Source of the DNA: Nocardia veterana NBRC 100344
GTDB taxonomy: Bacteria > Actinomycetota > Actinomycetes > Mycobacteriales > Mycobacteriaceae
Assembly (NCBI RefSeq): GCF_000308855.1
Contig: NZ_BAGM01000004.1
Span: 95,073 to 159,072 of the forward strand
Length of the DNA: 64,000 nucleotides
Direction of reading: 5' to 3'
In this document: piece after piece, positions 8,385-20,111 of the stretch
Position numbering within the stretch: position 1 is the first letter of the stretch
Layout of the letters: each line of letters begins with the position of its first letter
Notes under the pieces: model-generated
Databases searched by the model: none
What the model was told of the DNA's origin: nothing
What the model saw: only the letters and a program-made list of their open reading frames with translations
Program-made: the position numbers and the translations under genes

Positions 8385-9373
8385 ACGCGCGACGACGTTC
8401 CGGATACGGCGGTCGCGGTCCCGGCCGCCGCCGTCGGCCGGGCTGTCTGCTGATGCTGCTGGGCGCGGTCCTGGTGGTGATCGTGGCTCTGGTGCTGTGG
8501 TTCGTGCTCGCGGGCCGGCTGCACGTGCCGAAGCCGATCCCGCCGAAACCCGGTAAGCCCAGCAGTCAGCCGGCGTCCTGCCCGGATGTGCAGTTACTGG
8601 CGATTCCCGGAACGTGGGAGTCGAACAGCAACGACGACCCGCACGATCCGACCGCCAATCCGGCGTCGTTGATGCTGCACGTCACCAACCCGGTGCGGCA
8701 GCAGTTCCCGGAGTCCCGCCTCGACGTGTACACCGTCCCGTACGTCGCGCAATTCTCCAACCCGATCGCGATCCCGCCGGACGGTCAGGCCTCCTACAAC
8801 AACAGCCGTTCCGAGGGCACCCAGCGCGCGCTCGCCGAGCTCACCCAGATGTCCAAGGATTGCCCGTTGACCAATTATGTGATCGCCGGCTTCTCCCAGG
8901 GCGCGGTGATCGCCGGCGATATCGCGGCTCAAATCGGGGCCGGGCAGGGCCCGGTGGCGGCCGACCAGGTGCTCGGCGTGACCCTGATCGCCGACGGTCG
9001 CCGGGTGGCCGGTCCGGGACAGGCCGGCGAGATCGGGGTGGCACCGCCGGGAGTGGGTGCCGAGGTCGCGCTCAAGGGCCTGTCGGTTCCCGGGATCACG
9101 ATGACCGGGCCACGCGCCGGATTCGGTGAGCTGGCCGGGCGCACGAATACGATCTGCGCCCCGGGTGATCTGATCTGCGATGCCCCGCCGCAGGCGCTGA
9201 ATCCGCTGAACATCGTCCCGAGCCTGATGACCCTGGTCCACGCAGTGGGAAATCCGGTGCACAGCCTGTACAACACCTTCCAGGTGGACGACAACGGCAC
9301 CACCGCCACCCAGTGGACGACGAATTGGGCCGAGGGGCTGATCAAGGATGCGCCGCACCCGCCGCACGGCTGA
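8381..9373 (+). CDS. Culp6-type cutinase-like lipase/thioesterase
   Basis: Membrane-anchored alpha/beta hydrolase of 330 residues, the equivalent of Rv3802c, a phospholipase/thioesterase needed for envelope lipid homeostasis. A basic N-terminus and one transmembrane helix (about residues 22-47) are followed by a Pro-rich linker and the cutinase domain. The nucleophile is Ser172 in AGFSQGA; the acid is in CAPGDLIC and the histidine in the HAVGNPVHSLY region. The GTG start overlaps the stop of the preceding lipoprotein (GTGA). It sits between the mycolyltransferases and fadD32-pks13-accD4, as in mycobacteria, which supports a role in mycolate metabolism or recycling. Confidence 0.88.
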   Translation: MNARRRSGYGGRGPGRRRRPGCLLMLLGAVLVVIVALVLWFVLAGRLHVPKPIPPKPGKPSSQPASCPDVQLLAIPGTWESNSNDDPHDPTANPASLMLHVTNPVRQQFPESRLDVYTVPYVAQFSNPIAIPPDGQASYNNSRSEGTQRALAELTQMSKDCPLTNYVIAGFSQGAVIAGDIAAQIGAGQGPVAADQVLGVTLIADGRRVAGPGQAGEIGVAPPGVGAEVALKGLSVPGITMTGPRAGFGELAGRTNTICAPGDLICDAPPQALNPLNIVPSLMTLVHAVGNPVHSLYNTFQVDDNGTTATQWTTNWAEGLIKDAPHPPHG

Positions 9374-9511
9374 CGGCCCACCCGGCGGCGGTCGTCGTGC
9401 TTCCCGAGGAAAAAGTAAACCCGAGGGTCACTCAGATTTTGGTGAAGGCTGTAAAGTGCAGCGATGATCGCGCCACAGCGCGCACATCCGCACAGCCAGG
9501 AGCAAAGGTTC

Positions 9512-10546
9512 ATGACAGAAGCCGCCGCCGTCAGCGCGACCAGCGGTGCCGAAATGACAGCGCTGGGCGTTCCGGCGCGCGCGTTCCGATTCGCTGCTGC
9601 CGGTGAGGGGAATCAGCAGGAGGGCGGTGCGCGGAAATTCGTCAAACTCGCGCAGCAGGCCGAGGAATACGGCTACGACTCCTTCGCGATCCCCGATCAT
9701 CTCGGACCGCAGGTCGGCCCGATCGCCGCGCTGGGCGCACTGGCCGTCGCCACCGAGCGCATCCGGATCGGAACCTCGGTGCTGGCCAACGGTTTCCGGC
9801 ATCCGGTGGTGCTCGCGAAGGATGCGGCCACCATCGATGTGCTGTCGCGCGGCCGGCTGGAACTCGGCGTCGGCGCGGGCTGGATCAAGAGTGAATTCGA
9901 GGCCGCCGGCCTGCCCTACGAATCGCCGGGCGTGCGGTTGGAGAAGCTCGACGAGGCGCTGACCATTCTCGATGTGCTGCTGCGTGGGCAGGAATGCCAT
10001 TTCGAGGGCAAGCACTACCAGGTGCGCGGCATCAAGGGCACCCCGCGGCCGCGGCAGGGTCCGCGTCCGCCGCTGGTGACCGGCGGCGGCGGACCGAAGA
10101 TGTTGCGGCTGGCGGCCAAACACGCCGACATCATCTCGGTGGTCCCCCGCACCACCAAGGAGGGTAAGGGGCTGCTGTCGGGTATCACCCTCGAAAAGAC
10201 CATCGAGAAGGTGAAGCTGATCAAGGAGGCCGCCGGGGACCGGTTCGCCGATATCGAACTGAACTGGACCATCACCGCCGTCGTGATCACCGACGATCGC
10301 GAGCGCACCGCCGAGATGGCGTTGGCGGCCCTTGACAAGGGACTGCATCCGGACCTCGAGGTCGACGTGCAGCTGTCGGTGGAAGACATCCTGAATTCGC
10401 CCTATGTGGCCATCGGCACATTCGAGGAGATCGCCGAGCAGATCCGTAACGTGCGGCGATTGACATCGATGTCCTATGTCGGAGTGTTTCCGACCCAGAT
10501 GGATGCTTTCGCACCGGTGATCCCGCTGCTGCGAGAGGAGCCGTAG
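9512..10546 (+). CDS. LLM-family (F420/FMN-dependent) oxidoreductase
   Basis: A 344-residue protein of the luciferase-like monooxygenase family with a TIM-barrel core. Seen are the N-terminal LAQQAEEYGYDSFAIPDH segment, ATERIRIGTSV, the LSRGRLELGVGAGW signature and a PPLVTGGGG phosphate-binding loop. It resembles the actinobacterial F420-dependent subfamily. AGGAGCAAAGG precedes the ATG at 9512, which is preferred over the in-frame ATG at 9464. There is no signal peptide, so it should be cytosolic. I do not recall a gene in this position, between the Culp6 homologue and fadD32, in M. tuberculosis. It could be an added redox step on mycolate precursors or an unrelated passenger; its substrate cannot be read from sequence. 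Confidence 0.8.
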   Translation: MTEAAAVSATSGAEMTALGVPARAFRFAAAGEGNQQEGGARKFVKLAQQAEEYGYDSFAIPDHLGPQVGPIAALGALAVATERIRIGTSVLANGFRHPVVLAKDAATIDVLSRGRLELGVGAGWIKSEFEAAGLPYESPGVRLEKLDEALTILDVLLRGQECHFEGKHYQVRGIKGTPRPRQGPRPPLVTGGGGPKMLRLAAKHADIISVVPRTTKEGKGLLSGITLEKTIEKVKLIKEAAGDRFADIELNWTITAVVITDDRERTAEMALAALDKGLHPDLEVDVQLSVEDILNSPYVAIGTFEEIAEQIRNVRRLTSMSYVGVFPTQMDAFAPVIPLLREEP

Positions 10547-10789
10547 CGAGTCACCCACTGTGCACGCCGGGAAATCGTTCGGCTCGCTCCGGAGACCGCT
10601 CCGGGGCCTGCTCTGTAACATGTCCCTGGCTCGAGTACATCTAGCCGATAGGTGGTCCCCGCGCAGACCACCGGAAAAAGCTGCAGGCATGCTCTCGCAC
10701 CACAGAGCGCCCGCGGGTGAAAGAGAGTCGGGGCCTCACAGGTAACAGCGGCCATGTCGCCGTGCTGCGTGTGCCTCGGAGGAGAAGGA

Positions 10790-12712
10790 ATGACGGACGA
10801 GACTTTCGACGACTACCTGGACGAAACCGGGAACATCGCAATTCCCGAGGGCCGCACCCTGGTCGATTACGTCGAGAAGCACACCCGCAACGATGCGAAC
10901 GATCTTGCGTATCGCTATATCGACTACTCCCGAGAGCGCGACGGGGAGTACCAGGACCTGACCTGGAAGGAATTCGGCGTCCGGCTGCGCGCGGTGGCCG
11001 CTCGCCTGCAACAGGTGACCGAACCGGGTGACCGGGTGGCGATTCTGGCGCCGCAGGGCCTGGACTATGTGATCTCCTTCTTCGCCGCCATCTACGCCGG
11101 AACCATCGCGGTGCCGCTGTTCGATCCGGACGAGCCGGGCCACACCGACCGTCTGCATGCGGTCCTGGGCGACTGCAAGCCGTCGGCGATCCTGACGGCG
11201 AGCTCCTCGGCGGCCGGCGTGCGGCAGTTCTTCCGGCCGCTGCCCGCCGCGCAGCGGCCCCGGATCATCGCCGTCGACGCGGTGCCGGACACCCTCGGTG
11301 AATCCTGGGTGCGGCCGGATCTGGCGGTCGACGACATCGCCTATCTGCAGTACACCTCGGGGTCCACCCGGACCCCGGCCGGCGTGGAGATCACCCACCG
11401 GGCGGTCGGCACCAACCTGCTGCAGATGGTCCACGCGATCAACCTGGACTGGAACTCGCGCGGTGTCACCTGGCTGCCGCTGTACCACGACATGGGTCTG
11501 CTGTGCGTGATCCTGCCGGCGATCGGCGGCAAGTACATCACCATCATGTCGCCGAGCGCGTTCGTGCGTCGCCCGAGCCGCTGGATCAAGGAGCTGGCCG
11601 CGGTCTCCGACGGCGCCGGCACCTTCGCGGCCGCGCCCAACTTCGCGTTCGAGCACGCCGCGGCGCGCGGTCTGCCGAAGAACGGCGAATCGCTGGATCT
11701 GTCGAACGTCATCGGTCTGATCAACGGCAGTGAGCCGGTGACCACGTCGTCGATGAAGAAGTTCAACGAGGCGTTCGCGCCCTACGGTCTGCCGAAGACC
11801 GCGATCAAGCCGTGCTACGGCATGGCCGAGGCGACCCTGTTCGTGTCCGCGACCCGGGCCGAGGACGAGGCCAAGGTCATCTACGTCGACCGCAACGAGC
11901 TCAACGCCGGCCGCGTGGTGAAGGTCGATCAGAGTGCGCCCAACGCGATCGCCCAGGTCAGCTGCGGCTATGTCGCGCTGTCGCAGTGGGCGGCGATCGT
12001 GGATCCGGAGTCGATCGACAGCGCCGAGGGGGCGCGCGAGCTGCCCGAGGGCCGGGTCGGTGAAATCTGGTTGCACGGCAACAACATCGGCATCGGGTAC
12101 TGGGGTCGCGACGAGGAGACTCGCAAGACCTTCAAGAACCTGCTGACCAACCGGCTGGCCGAGGGTTCGCATGCGGCCGGTACCCCGGACGACGCCATCT
12201 GGCTGCGCACGGGTGACTACGGCGTCTACGTCGACGGCGAGCTGTACATCACCGGGCGCGTGAAGGACCTGGTGATCGTCGACGGGCGCAACCACTACCC
12301 GCAGGACCTGGAATTCTCCGCGCAGGAGGCCAGCAAGCTGCTGCGCCCGGGTTTCATCGCGGCGTTCTCGGTGCCCGCCAACCAGCTGCCCGCCGAGGTC
12401 TTCGCCGCCAACAGCCACTCCGGCCTGAAGTACGACGCCGACGACGCCTCCGAGCAGTTGGTGATCGTGGCCGAGCGCGGGCCGGGTGCGCACAAGGCCG
12501 ATCCGCAGCCGATCGCCGATGCGGTGCGCGGGGCGTTGTCGCAGCGCCACGGTGTGACGGTGCGCGATGTGCTGCTGGTTCCGGCCGGGTCCATTCCGCG
12601 GACGTCCAGCGGCAAATTGGCCCGGCGCGCCTGCCGGGCCGCCTATCTGGAAGGCACGCTGCGCGGCGGCTATCAGCAGCAGGCCTTCCCCGACGCACCG
12701 GACGAAGAGTAG
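10790..12712 (+). CDS. fadD32: Long-chain fatty-acid AMP ligase FadD32
   Basis: Acyl-AMP ligase of 640 residues that activates the meromycolate chain and loads it onto the N-terminal carrier domain of Pks13. The adenylate-forming family motifs are visible: [18 protein letters not shown] (P-loop), a [11 protein letters not shown] segment, and LWLRTGDYG with the [15 protein letters not shown] hinge. Length and order match mycobacterial FadD32. The ATG at 10790 follows GGAGAAGGA and is preferred to an upstream GTG. It is followed 255 bases later by pks13 and then accD4, the conserved mycolate condensation set. The C-terminal lysine for adenylation lies in the SSGKLARR motif. Confidence 0.95.
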   Translation: MTDETFDDYLDETGNIAIPEGRTLVDYVEKHTRNDANDLAYRYIDYSRERDGEYQDLTWKEFGVRLRAVAARLQQVTEPGDRVAILAPQGLDYVISFFAAIYAGTIAVPLFDPDEPGHTDRLHAVLGDCKPSAILTASSSAAGVRQFFRPLPAAQRPRIIAVDAVPDTLGESWVRPDLAVDDIAYLQYTSGSTRTPAGVEITHRAVGTNLLQMVHAINLDWNSRGVTWLPLYHDMGLLCVILPAIGGKYITIMSPSAFVRRPSRWIKELAAVSDGAGTFAAAPNFAFEHAAARGLPKNGESLDLSNVIGLINGSEPVTTSSMKKFNEAFAPYGLPKTAIKPCYGMAEATLFVSATRAEDEAKVIYVDRNELNAGRVVKVDQSAPNAIAQVSCGYVALSQWAAIVDPESIDSAEGARELPEGRVGEIWLHGNNIGIGYWGRDEETRKTFKNLLTNRLAEGSHAAGTPDDAIWLRTGDYGVYVDGELYITGRVKDLVIVDGRNHYPQDLEFSAQEASKLLRPGFIAAFSVPANQLPAEVFAANSHSGLKYDADDASEQLVIVAERGPGAHKADPQPIADAVRGALSQRHGVTVRDVLLVPAGSIPRTSSGKLARRACRAAYLEGTLRGGYQQQAFPDAPDEE

Positions 12713-12875
12713 GCCGTGTTCCCGGTGACCCTCCACCGAGCCGGTTACGGGGCTTCTCGTCGCCCCGGCCGGCTCGCCGAGCACTGCATGGTGTCCGGAC
12801 GATTCGTCCGTTGGCGCGCTGCGCAGCAGGTCGGCAGCGGTGGTGGCGTCGCCGGGACGTCCGGTCTTTTCCGGG

Positions 12876-12884
12876 TTGTCCACA
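12876..12884 (+). other. DnaA-box-like nonamer (TTGTCCACA)
   Basis: Exact match to the nonamer favoured by high-GC actinobacterial DnaA proteins, in the fadD32-pks13 gap, nine bases before a second box in the same orientation. Confidence 0.5.
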
Positions 12885-12893
12885 ACCCGCTAC

Positions 12894-12902
12894 TTATCCA
12901 CA
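12894..12902 (+). other. DnaA-box-like nonamer (TTATCCACA)
   Basis: Exact match to the classical DnaA-box consensus, 18 bases (start to start) after the box at 12876 and in the same orientation, upstream of pks13. Two perfect boxes this close are unlikely by chance in GC-rich DNA. Confidence 0.5.
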
Positions 12903-12967
12903 TGACGGCGAACCGGCTGTCAATCCCCGCCCGCGCAACATTCGCACCCAGGTAGCTTGAGGAATTG

Positions 12968-15900
12968 ATGGCTGACAACGAGGGCACCCAGACGACCGAA
13001 ACCACCGGCGCCGAGACCGAGCTCGCGGCGGGCGCACAGGTCGAGCAGCAGACCGCTGCGTCCGACACGGGCGCGGCCGAATCCGGTGGTGCGGGGAAAT
13101 CCGGCACCACCGATATGTCGGTAGCCGAGTTGCGCGAGTGGTTGCAGCGCTGGGTGGCCGACGCCACCGGCCAGCCGATCGAGCAGATCACCGTGGACCG
13201 GCCGATGGAGGAATTCGGCCTGGCCTCCCGCGATGCGATCGCCCTGGGCGGCGATATCGAAGAACTCACCGGCGTCATGCTGAACGCGACCATCGTGTAT
13301 CAGCACCCGACCATCGCCTCGCTGGCCGAGCGGATCATCAACGGGGAGCCGGAAGCACCGGAGGAGACTGCGGACGACGCGTTCTACACCGCCGGATACC
13401 AGCCGGGCGCGGCGCACGATATCGCTATCGTCGGTCTGTCCACGCGACTGCCGGGTGCGGGGGATACGCCGGAGTCGACCTGGGAGTTCCTGATCAACCG
13501 CGGGGACGGCATTCGGGAGCTGCCCGAGGGGCGGTGGGCCGAGTTCATGGCCGACCCGGATGTGGCCGCCGCGGTCGAGAAGGGCAACACCCTCGGCGGC
13601 TACCTCGATCAAGATGTCATCAAGGGCTTCGACGCCGAATTCTTCGCCATGTCGCCGGTCGAAGTCGAGCGTGTCGATCCGCAGCAGCGGTTGATGATGG
13701 AACTGACGTGGGAAGCGTTGGAGCACGCGCGGATTCCGGCGAATACGCTCAAGGGCGAGTCGGTCGGTGTCTTCCTCGGTAGTTCGACCAACGACTTTCA
13801 GCTGGTTTCCGCTCTGGGGCTGGGGAAGTGGGATCCCGACGCGCCCGCATCGGCGGATGCCTACGCGCTGACCGGCGGTTCGTCCGCGATCATCGCGAAC
13901 CGCATCTCCTACTTCTACGATTTCCGCGGCCCCTCGGCCGTGGTCGATACGGCCTGTTCGTCCACCCTGGTCGCCGTGCACGACGCCGTACGCGCACTGC
14001 GCAACGGCGATGCGGACCTGGCTCTCGCCGGTGGCGTGAATATGCTTCTGGCCCCGGCGATTACGCTCGGCTTCGATTCGGTCGGCGCGGTCGCGAAGGA
14101 CGGACACATCAAGGCGTTCGCCGCCGATGCCGACGGTATGGTGCGGTCCGAAGGTGCGGGCATGGTCGTGCTCAAGCGGCTCACCGATGCCGAGCGCGAC
14201 GGCGACCGCATCCTGGCCGTCATCAAGGGGACCGCGGTCAATTCCGACGGCCGCTCGAACGGACTGCTGGCGCCGAATCCGGACGCTCAAGCCGATGTGC
14301 TCCGGCGCGCGTACCGCGATGCCGGTATCGCGCCGTCCTCCGTCGACTACATCGAGGCGCACGGCACCGGAACGCTGCTGGGTGACCCGATCGAAGCCGA
14401 CGCCCTGGGCCGGGTGATCGGCCGTGGTCGTGACGAGGACAAGCCCGCGCTGCTGGGTTCGGCGAAGACCAATTTCGGTCATCTGGAATCCGGCGCCGGT
14501 GCTGCCAGCCTTGCCAAGGTGATCATGGCGTTGCAGCACAACGTCATTCCGCCCAACATCAACTATTCCGGGCCGAACCCCTACATTCCGTTCGAGCAGG
14601 CGCATCTGAAGGTGGTCGACGAGCCCACCGAATTCCCGCGCTACAGCGGAACCGCCACCATCGGCGTGAGCGGATTCGGCTTCGGCGGCACCAATGCGCA
14701 CGTGGTCATTCAGGAGTACGTGCCCGCCACCTCGGCCGACGCGGAAAGCGAAGCGGCCTCGGCTGATTCGTCGGATTCCGACTCCGCCACGCTCGCGGCC
14801 GAACTGGACGACGAGGCGACCGATGTACTCGCCGGCGCCGAGGCCATCGTCGAGGGCGCCGATCCGCTCGCCGAGCCGGAATCGGCCGCACCGGTCGCCG
14901 AATGGACCGAAGCGCGCACCGAGCCGCTCCCGGTGATCCTGCCGGTCTCCGCCTATCTGCCCTCGCGTCGCCGCCGCGCCGCGAGCGATCTGGCCGATTG
15001 GCTGGAATCCGAAGCGGGACAGGCGACTCCGCTCGAGGATGTGGCCCGTTCGCTGGCCAAGCGTAACCACGGCCGGTCGCGCGGCGTGGTGCTGGCGAAG
15101 ACCCACGAGGAGGCCGTCGCCGGTCTGCGTGCCATCGCGGCCGGTAAACCCGGGCCCGGCGTCTTCACCGCCGACTCGCCCGCCGCTCAGGGCCCGATGT
15201 GGGTGCTCGCGGGATTCGGTTCCCATCACCGGAAGATGGGCAAGCAGCTCTATCTGGAGAATTCGATCTTCGCCCGCACCGTGGACGAGGTCGACGAGCT
15301 GGTCGTCGACGAGGCCGGATATTCGGTCAAGGAGATGATCCTCGACGACGCGCAGGACTGGGATGTGGGTACCTCCCAGGTGGGCGTGTTCACCATTCAG
15401 CTCGGTCTGGCTGCGCTGCTGCGCGCCCACGGCGCCGAGCCGTTCGGTGTGGTGGGGCATTCGCAGGGTGAGGCGGCCGCCGCCTACATCTCCGGCGGCC
15501 TGCCGCTCGAGGACGCGGTACGCGTGATCTGCGCCCGTTCGCGCCTGATGGGCGAGGGCGAGCAGATGATCACCGACGACCAGGTGCGCAATATGGCCCT
15601 GGTCGAATACAGCGCCGAAGATATCGAGAAGGTGCTCCCCGAGTACCCGGATCTCGAGGTCGCGGTGTACGCCGCCCCGACCAACACCGTGATCGGCGGC
15701 CCGCCCGATCAGGTGCACGCGATCGTGGCGCGCGCCGAATCGGAGGGCAAATTCGCCCGGGTGCTGCAGACCCGCGGCGCCGGCCACACCTCGCAGATGG
15801 ATCCGCTGCTCGGCGAGCTGGCCGCGGAGCTGGCCGGTATCGAGCCGACCAAGCTCACCACCGATCTGTACTCGACCGTGCACAAGGCCACCGTCTACAA

Positions 15901-18346
15901 GGCGGGTTCGGACCCGGTGCACAACGAGGACTACTGGGTTACGAATATGCGCGGGTCGGTGTATTTCACCAACGCGATCCGCCGCGCGGTCGACGCCGGA
16001 ATCACCACCTACCTGGAACTGGCGCCCAATTCCGTGGCGCTGATGCAGGTCATGGGCACTACCTTCGCCGCGGGCGTGCACAATGCCGCGCTGATTCCGA
16101 CACTCAAGCGTAAAGAAGACGAGGCGGCGGGGGTCATCTCCGCGCTGGCGCAGCTGTACGTGCAGGGCCATCCGGTCGACCTGTCGTCGCTGCTGCCCGC
16201 CGGCGAGTACGCCGATGTGCCGCGAACCGCCTTCCTGCGCAAGGAATACTGGCCCAAGGTCAGCATCGCGACGGGTTCCGGCAGCGGACGCGCGCCCGGT
16301 GCGCATGTGGCGCTGCCCGACGGCCGCCACGCCTGGGAGGTGCAGGCGGCGTCCGTCACCGATCTCGCCGCCCTGGTGAATGCCGCTGCGGCACAGGTCC
16401 TGTCGGATGTGGCATTGGGTGCGACCGTCGCACACGCCCCGCTACCCGCCTCCGGCACCCTGACCACGACGCTCACCCCGCATCCGGGCGGCGCCTCGGT
16501 GCAGGTGCACGTCCGGGAGGGCAACGCGTTCCGGCTGCTGTTCGACGCGGTGGTGACCGCGAGCGCGCCGTCCGCCACCGGGACGGCACCCGCCGTCGCG
16601 CAGCCGGCGGCGGCCGAAACCGCGACCGCCGCAGCGGAACCGGAGGCGCCCGAGAGCTTCGGCGAACGCTGGGACCCCAACGGTAAGCAGACCGTCGAGG
16701 AACGTTTGGCCGTCATCGCCGCGGAATCCATGGGTTATGCCGTGGAGGATCTGCCGATGGAGATCCCGCTCATGGAGCTGGGGCTCGACTCGCTGATGGC
16801 GATGCGGATCAAGAACCGCGTCGAATACGAATTCGACATTCCGTCGCTGCAGGTCTCGGCGGTACGCGATGCCAGCCTCAACGAAGTCGGCAAGGTGCTG
16901 CGCTACGCCATCGAACATCGCGACGAGATCGCGGCGATGGCGGAAAAGCAAGCCGCCGAAGGCGGGTCGCTCACCGTGGACGACAACTTCGTCGCCGCCG
17001 CGCGTGCCGCGATGGAGGCCGGCGAGGATCCGGCCGCCGCGGTGCAGCAGCAGGTGGCGGCCACGGAACCGGCGACCGCCGATACGGCCGAGCCGGAGAA
17101 CGCGAGCGGCGCCGCAGGTTCGGCGAGCAATGCCGTCGAGTCGGCGGACACGGCTGCCGATGCGAAGAACGGCTCCGTTCCCGCGCCGGCGGCCGCCGTA
17201 TTCGGTGGCGGCCAGGTGGCCGGCACCAAGGAGCCGGAAGCCGATGTGCCGCCGCGTGATGCGGCCGAGCGGCTGACCTTCGCCGCCTGGGCGATGGTGA
17301 CCGGCAAGTCGGCGGGCGGCATCTTCAACACCCTGCCGATTCTCGACGAGGACACCGCGCAGAAACTCGCGGCTCGCCTGTCGGATCGGGTGGGCAGCGA
17401 GATCGACGTGGATGACGTGCTCGACTGCGAGACCATCGAACAGCTGTCGGATATCGTTCGCCGGCACCAGGATTCGGCGACCGAGGTCGAGGGGTTCATC
17501 CGTCCGCTGCGGCCGCTGGCCGAGGGCTCGACCGAGATCCCGATCTTCGTCTTCCACCCCTCGGGTGGCAACACGCTGGTGTACGAGCCGCTGCTGAAGC
17601 GGCTGCCGGAGAACACCCCGATGTACGGCTTCGAGCGGATCGAAGGCTCCATCCCGGAGCGGGCCCGTGAGTACGCCGCCGAAATCCGCAAGATCTTCCC
17701 CTCCGGTCCGTACGTGCTGTACGGCTGGTCGCTCGGTGCCGTCTTCGCCCTGCAGGTCGGCCAGATCATGCGTGCCGAGGGCGATGACGTCCGGCTCGTC
17801 GGCCTGATCGATCTGGCACTGCCGGTCGAGGACGAGGACACCTCGCCGGAGGGCCGTCGCGCCCGGATCGAGCGTTTCCAGGCGTTCGCGCAGAAGACGT
17901 ACGGAATCGAGGGGCAGCTCGACGACGAGATGCTGCAGGAACTCGCGGACGCCTCCGACGAGGAGCAATACGAGATCATCATGAGCCTGCTCAAGTTCGC
18001 CGACGTGAAGATCCCGGGCGGTGTGCTGGAGCATCAGCGCACCTCGTGGCTGGACGGTCGCGATCTGCAGAAGGCTCGACCGTCCCACTATGAGGGCGAC
18101 GTGACGCTCTATCTGGCCGACCGCTACCACGACGGCATCATCGAACTCGAGCCTCGTTTCGCCGATCGTCAACCGAACGGCGGCTGGGATGGTTATATCC
18201 CCAACCTGGAGGTCATCCACATCCCCGGTGACCACCTCCAGATCATCGATGAACCGCGCGTCGCGCAGATCGGTGCCGACCTCACCCGGAAACTGGCGGC
18301 GATCCGCAATGAAGCAGACGATGCGCCCGGGAAGGGAGAGCAGTGA
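12968..18346 (+). CDS. pks13: Polyketide synthase Pks13 (mycolate condensase)
   Basis: A 1792-residue type I polyketide synthase that condenses the meroacyl chain from FadD32 with the carboxylated alpha chain to form the mycolate precursor. Domain order is complete: N-terminal carrier domain with its phosphopantetheine serine at Ser87 (GLASRD); ketosynthase, about 145-575, with Cys330 in DTACSS; acyltransferase, about 730-1050, with Ser832 in GHSQGE; second carrier domain with Ser1275 in GLDSLM; thioesterase, about 1510-1775, with Ser1588 in GWSLGA. Acidic/Ala-rich linkers join the domains. ATG at 12968 is chosen over the adjacent TTG. The stop overlaps the GTG start of accD4, so the two are translationally coupled. 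Confidence 0.97.
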   Translation: MADNEGTQTTETTGAETELAAGAQVEQQTAASDTGAAESGGAGKSGTTDMSVAELREWLQRWVADATGQPIEQITVDRPMEEFGLASRDAIALGGDIEELTGVMLNATIVYQHPTIASLAERIINGEPEAPEETADDAFYTAGYQPGAAHDIAIVGLSTRLPGAGDTPESTWEFLINRGDGIRELPEGRWAEFMADPDVAAAVEKGNTLGGYLDQDVIKGFDAEFFAMSPVEVERVDPQQRLMMELTWEALEHARIPANTLKGESVGVFLGSSTNDFQLVSALGLGKWDPDAPASADAYALTGGSSAIIANRISYFYDFRGPSAVVDTACSSTLVAVHDAVRALRNGDADLALAGGVNMLLAPAITLGFDSVGAVAKDGHIKAFAADADGMVRSEGAGMVVLKRLTDAERDGDRILAVIKGTAVNSDGRSNGLLAPNPDAQADVLRRAYRDAGIAPSSVDYIEAHGTGTLLGDPIEADALGRVIGRGRDEDKPALLGSAKTNFGHLESGAGAASLAKVIMALQHNVIPPNINYSGPNPYIPFEQAHLKVVDEPTEFPRYSGTATIGVSGFGFGGTNAHVVIQEYVPATSADAESEAASADSSDSDSATLAAELDDEATDVLAGAEAIVEGADPLAEPESAAPVAEWTEARTEPLPVILPVSAYLPSRRRRAASDLADWLESEAGQATPLEDVARSLAKRNHGRSRGVVLAKTHEEAVAGLRAIAAGKPGPGVFTADSPAAQGPMWVLAGFGSHHRKMGKQLYLENSIFARTVDEVDELVVDEAGYSVKEMILDDAQDWDVGTSQVGVFTIQLGLAALLRAHGAEPFGVVGHSQGEAAAAYISGGLPLEDAVRVICARSRLMGEGEQMITDDQVRNMALVEYSAEDIEKVLPEYPDLEVAVYAAPTNTVIGGPPDQVHAIVARAESEGKFARVLQTRGAGHTSQMDPLLGELAAELAGIEPTKLTTDLYSTVHKATVYKAGSDPVHNEDYWVTNMRGSVYFTNAIRRAVDAGITTYLELAPNSVALMQVMGTTFAAGVHNAALIPTLKRKEDEAAGVISALAQLYVQGHPVDLSSLLPAGEYADVPRTAFLRKEYWPKVSIATGSGSGRAPGAHVALPDGRHAWEVQAASVTDLAALVNAAAAQVLSDVALGATVAHAPLPASGTLTTTLTPHPGGASVQVHVREGNAFRLLFDAVVTASAPSATGTAPAVAQPAAAETATAAAEPEAPESFGERWDPNGKQTVEERLAVIAAESMGYAVEDLPMEIPLMELGLDSLMAMRIKNRVEYEFDIPSLQVSAVRDASLNEVGKVLRYAIEHRDEIAAMAEKQAAEGGSLTVDDNFVAAARAAMEAGEDPAAAVQQQVAATEPATADTAEPENASGAAGSASNAVESADTAADAKNGSVPAPAAAVFGGGQVAGTKEPEADVPPRDAAERLTFAAWAMVTGKSAGGIFNTLPILDEDTAQKLAARLSDRVGSEIDVDDVLDCETIEQLSDIVRRHQDSATEVEGFIRPLRPLAEGSTEIPIFVFHPSGGNTLVYEPLLKRLPENTPMYGFERIEGSIPERAREYAAEIRKIFPSGPYVLYGWSLGAVFALQVGQIMRAEGDDVRLVGLIDLALPVEDEDTSPEGRRARIERFQAFAQKTYGIEGQLDDEMLQELADASDEEQYEIIMSLLKFADVKIPGGVLEHQRTSWLDGRDLQKARPSHYEGDVTLYLADRYHDGIIELEPRFADRQPNGGWDGYIPNLEVIHIPGDHLQIIDEPRVAQIGADLTRKLAAIRNEADDAPGKGEQ

Positions 18347-19887
18347 GTACGACCGCTGAAAGGCTTGCCGACCTGCGGAAGAAGCTGGAACTCGCGCAGG
18401 AACCAGCCGGTGAAGCGGGGGCCGCCAAGCGGGCCAAGAAGGGCATTCCGTCACCCCGCGAGCGGATCAACATGCTGCTGGACCCGGGCACGTTCGTCGA
18501 AATCGGCGCCCTGGTACGCAATCCGGCCGATAAGAACGCCCTCTACAGCGACGGCGTGGTGACCGGCCACGGGATGGTCGAGGGGCGCCCGGTAGCGGTG
18601 TTCTCGCACGACCAGACCGTCTACGGCGGTTCGGTCGGCGAGATGTTCGGCCGCAAGGTCGCCTCGATCATGCGGTTCGCCGCCAAGATGGGTTGCCCAC
18701 TCGTCGGCATCAACGACTCCGGTGGCGCCCGCGTGCAGGAGGCGGTGACTTCGCTGCGCTGGTACGGCGAGATGGCGATCGCCATGGAGGCGCTGTCCGG
18801 CGCGGTGCCGATGGTGTCGCTGATTCTCGGCAACTGTGCCGCGGGCGCGGTGTATCAGCCGATCTGTACCGATGTCGTGATCGCCACCGAATCCGCGCAC
18901 ATGTTCGTCACCGGCCCGCAGATCATTCGCGAGGCCACCGGTGAGGATGTCAGCCTCGAGGAGCTGGGCGGCGCCTACAACCAGGCCGACTACGGCAACA
19001 TCCACCACGTCGCCAAGGACGAGAAGGCGGCATTCGAGTGGGCGCGCGAATATCTGAGCTATCTGCCGTCGAGCTGCCAGGAGGAGCCGCCGATCGTCAA
19101 CTCGGGTCTCGAACCCGAGATCACCGAATCGGATCTGGAGCTCAACTCCATCGTCCCGGATTCCGACAACGCCACCTACGACATGCACGAGGTGCTGCTG
19201 CGGATCTTCGACGACGGCAATTTCCACGAAATCGGATCCGATATGGCGCGCAACGTGATCACCGGTTTCGCCCGGGTCGACGGGCGCCCGGTCGGTGTGG
19301 TCGCCAACCAGCCGATGTATCTGGCGGGCGCGCTCGATGCCAAGGCCTCGGACAAGGCCTCGCATTTCGTGCGGCTGTGCGACGCGTTCGAACTGCCGCT
19401 GGTGCTGGTCGTGGACACCCCGGGCTTCATGCCCGGTGTGGAGCAGGAGAAGGTCGGCGTCATCAAGCGCGGTGGCCGCTTCCTGTTCTCCTTCGTCGAG
19501 GCCTCGGTGCCGAAGGTGACGGTCGTGGTCCGCAAGGCGTACGGCGGAGGCTGGGCGGTGATGGGGTCCAAGGCGCTCGGCGCGGATGTGTACTTCGCCT
19601 GGCCGACGGCCCGCATCGCGGTGATGGGCGCGGAGAGTGCGGTCGGCCTGGTCGGCCGGCGCCAGCTGGAGGCCGCGCCGGAGGATCAGCGCGAGGCGAT
19701 CCGCAAGCAGATGATCGACTTCTACAACGCGACCGTCGCCACCCCGTGGCCGGCGGCGGAACGCGGCTACATCGACGCGGTCATCGAACCTGCCACGACC
19801 CGGCTGGAGTTGCGGCGGGCGCTGACTCTGCTGCGCGACAAGAAACTGCAGCGCAATCCGCGCAAGCACCACCTGCTGCCGCTGTAG
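18343..19887 (+). CDS. accD4: Acyl-CoA carboxylase beta subunit AccD4
   Basis: Carboxyltransferase subunit of 514 residues that, with an AccA3-type alpha subunit encoded elsewhere, carboxylates the long-chain acyl-CoA used by Pks13. Both crotonase-like halves are present: N-terminal CoA region with [12 protein letters not shown] and the oxyanion motif [11 protein letters not shown], and C-terminal [13 protein letters not shown] with [16 protein letters not shown] start at 18343 overlaps the pks13 stop by four bases. It is last of the fadD32-pks13-accD4 set, and a strong hairpin follows immediately. Confidence 0.95.
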   Translation: MSTTAERLADLRKKLELAQEPAGEAGAAKRAKKGIPSPRERINMLLDPGTFVEIGALVRNPADKNALYSDGVVTGHGMVEGRPVAVFSHDQTVYGGSVGEMFGRKVASIMRFAAKMGCPLVGINDSGGARVQEAVTSLRWYGEMAIAMEALSGAVPMVSLILGNCAAGAVYQPICTDVVIATESAHMFVTGPQIIREATGEDVSLEELGGAYNQADYGNIHHVAKDEKAAFEWAREYLSYLPSSCQEEPPIVNSGLEPEITESDLELNSIVPDSDNATYDMHEVLLRIFDDGNFHEIGSDMARNVITGFARVDGRPVGVVANQPMYLAGALDAKASDKASHFVRLCDAFELPLVLVVDTPGFMPGVEQEKVGVIKRGGRFLFSFVEASVPKVTVVVRKAYGGGWAVMGSKALGADVYFAWPTARIAVMGAESAVGLVGRRQLEAAPEDQREAIRKQMIDFYNATVATPWPAAERGYIDAVIEPATTRLELRRALTLLRDKKLQRNPRKHHLLPL

Positions 19888-19894
19888 GACAGCA

Positions 19895-19926
19895 CCGCCC
19901 CGATCGACACCCGTCGGTCGGGGCGG
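19895..19926 (+). terminator. Terminator after accD4
   Basis: Thirteen-pair GC-rich stem with one G-T wobble (19895-19907 with 19914-19926) and a six-base loop, eight bases after the accD4 stop. Confidence 0.75.
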
Positions 19927-20111
19927 CCGGCAGGCGCTTGCCCAGGACGCTTGCGTGCGGAAGAACGGGCCACACGGCGGCCGGCCACCTGTTCTCCGAC
20001 CCCGAATCCGGGTGTTCGACGGGCAACGGTAACGCCTGGTTGAACGCCCGGTAGCGCGTGTCTTTCCTCGAATAGCCCGGGTGCCCGCCGCTCATATGAG
20101 AGCCTTCAGCT

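Noticed and set aside
12920..16435. Minus-strand reading frame of more than 1100 codons opposite pks13
   Set aside because: The residue content is His/Arg/Gly-rich without domains; it mirrors the codon bias of pks13 on the other strand.
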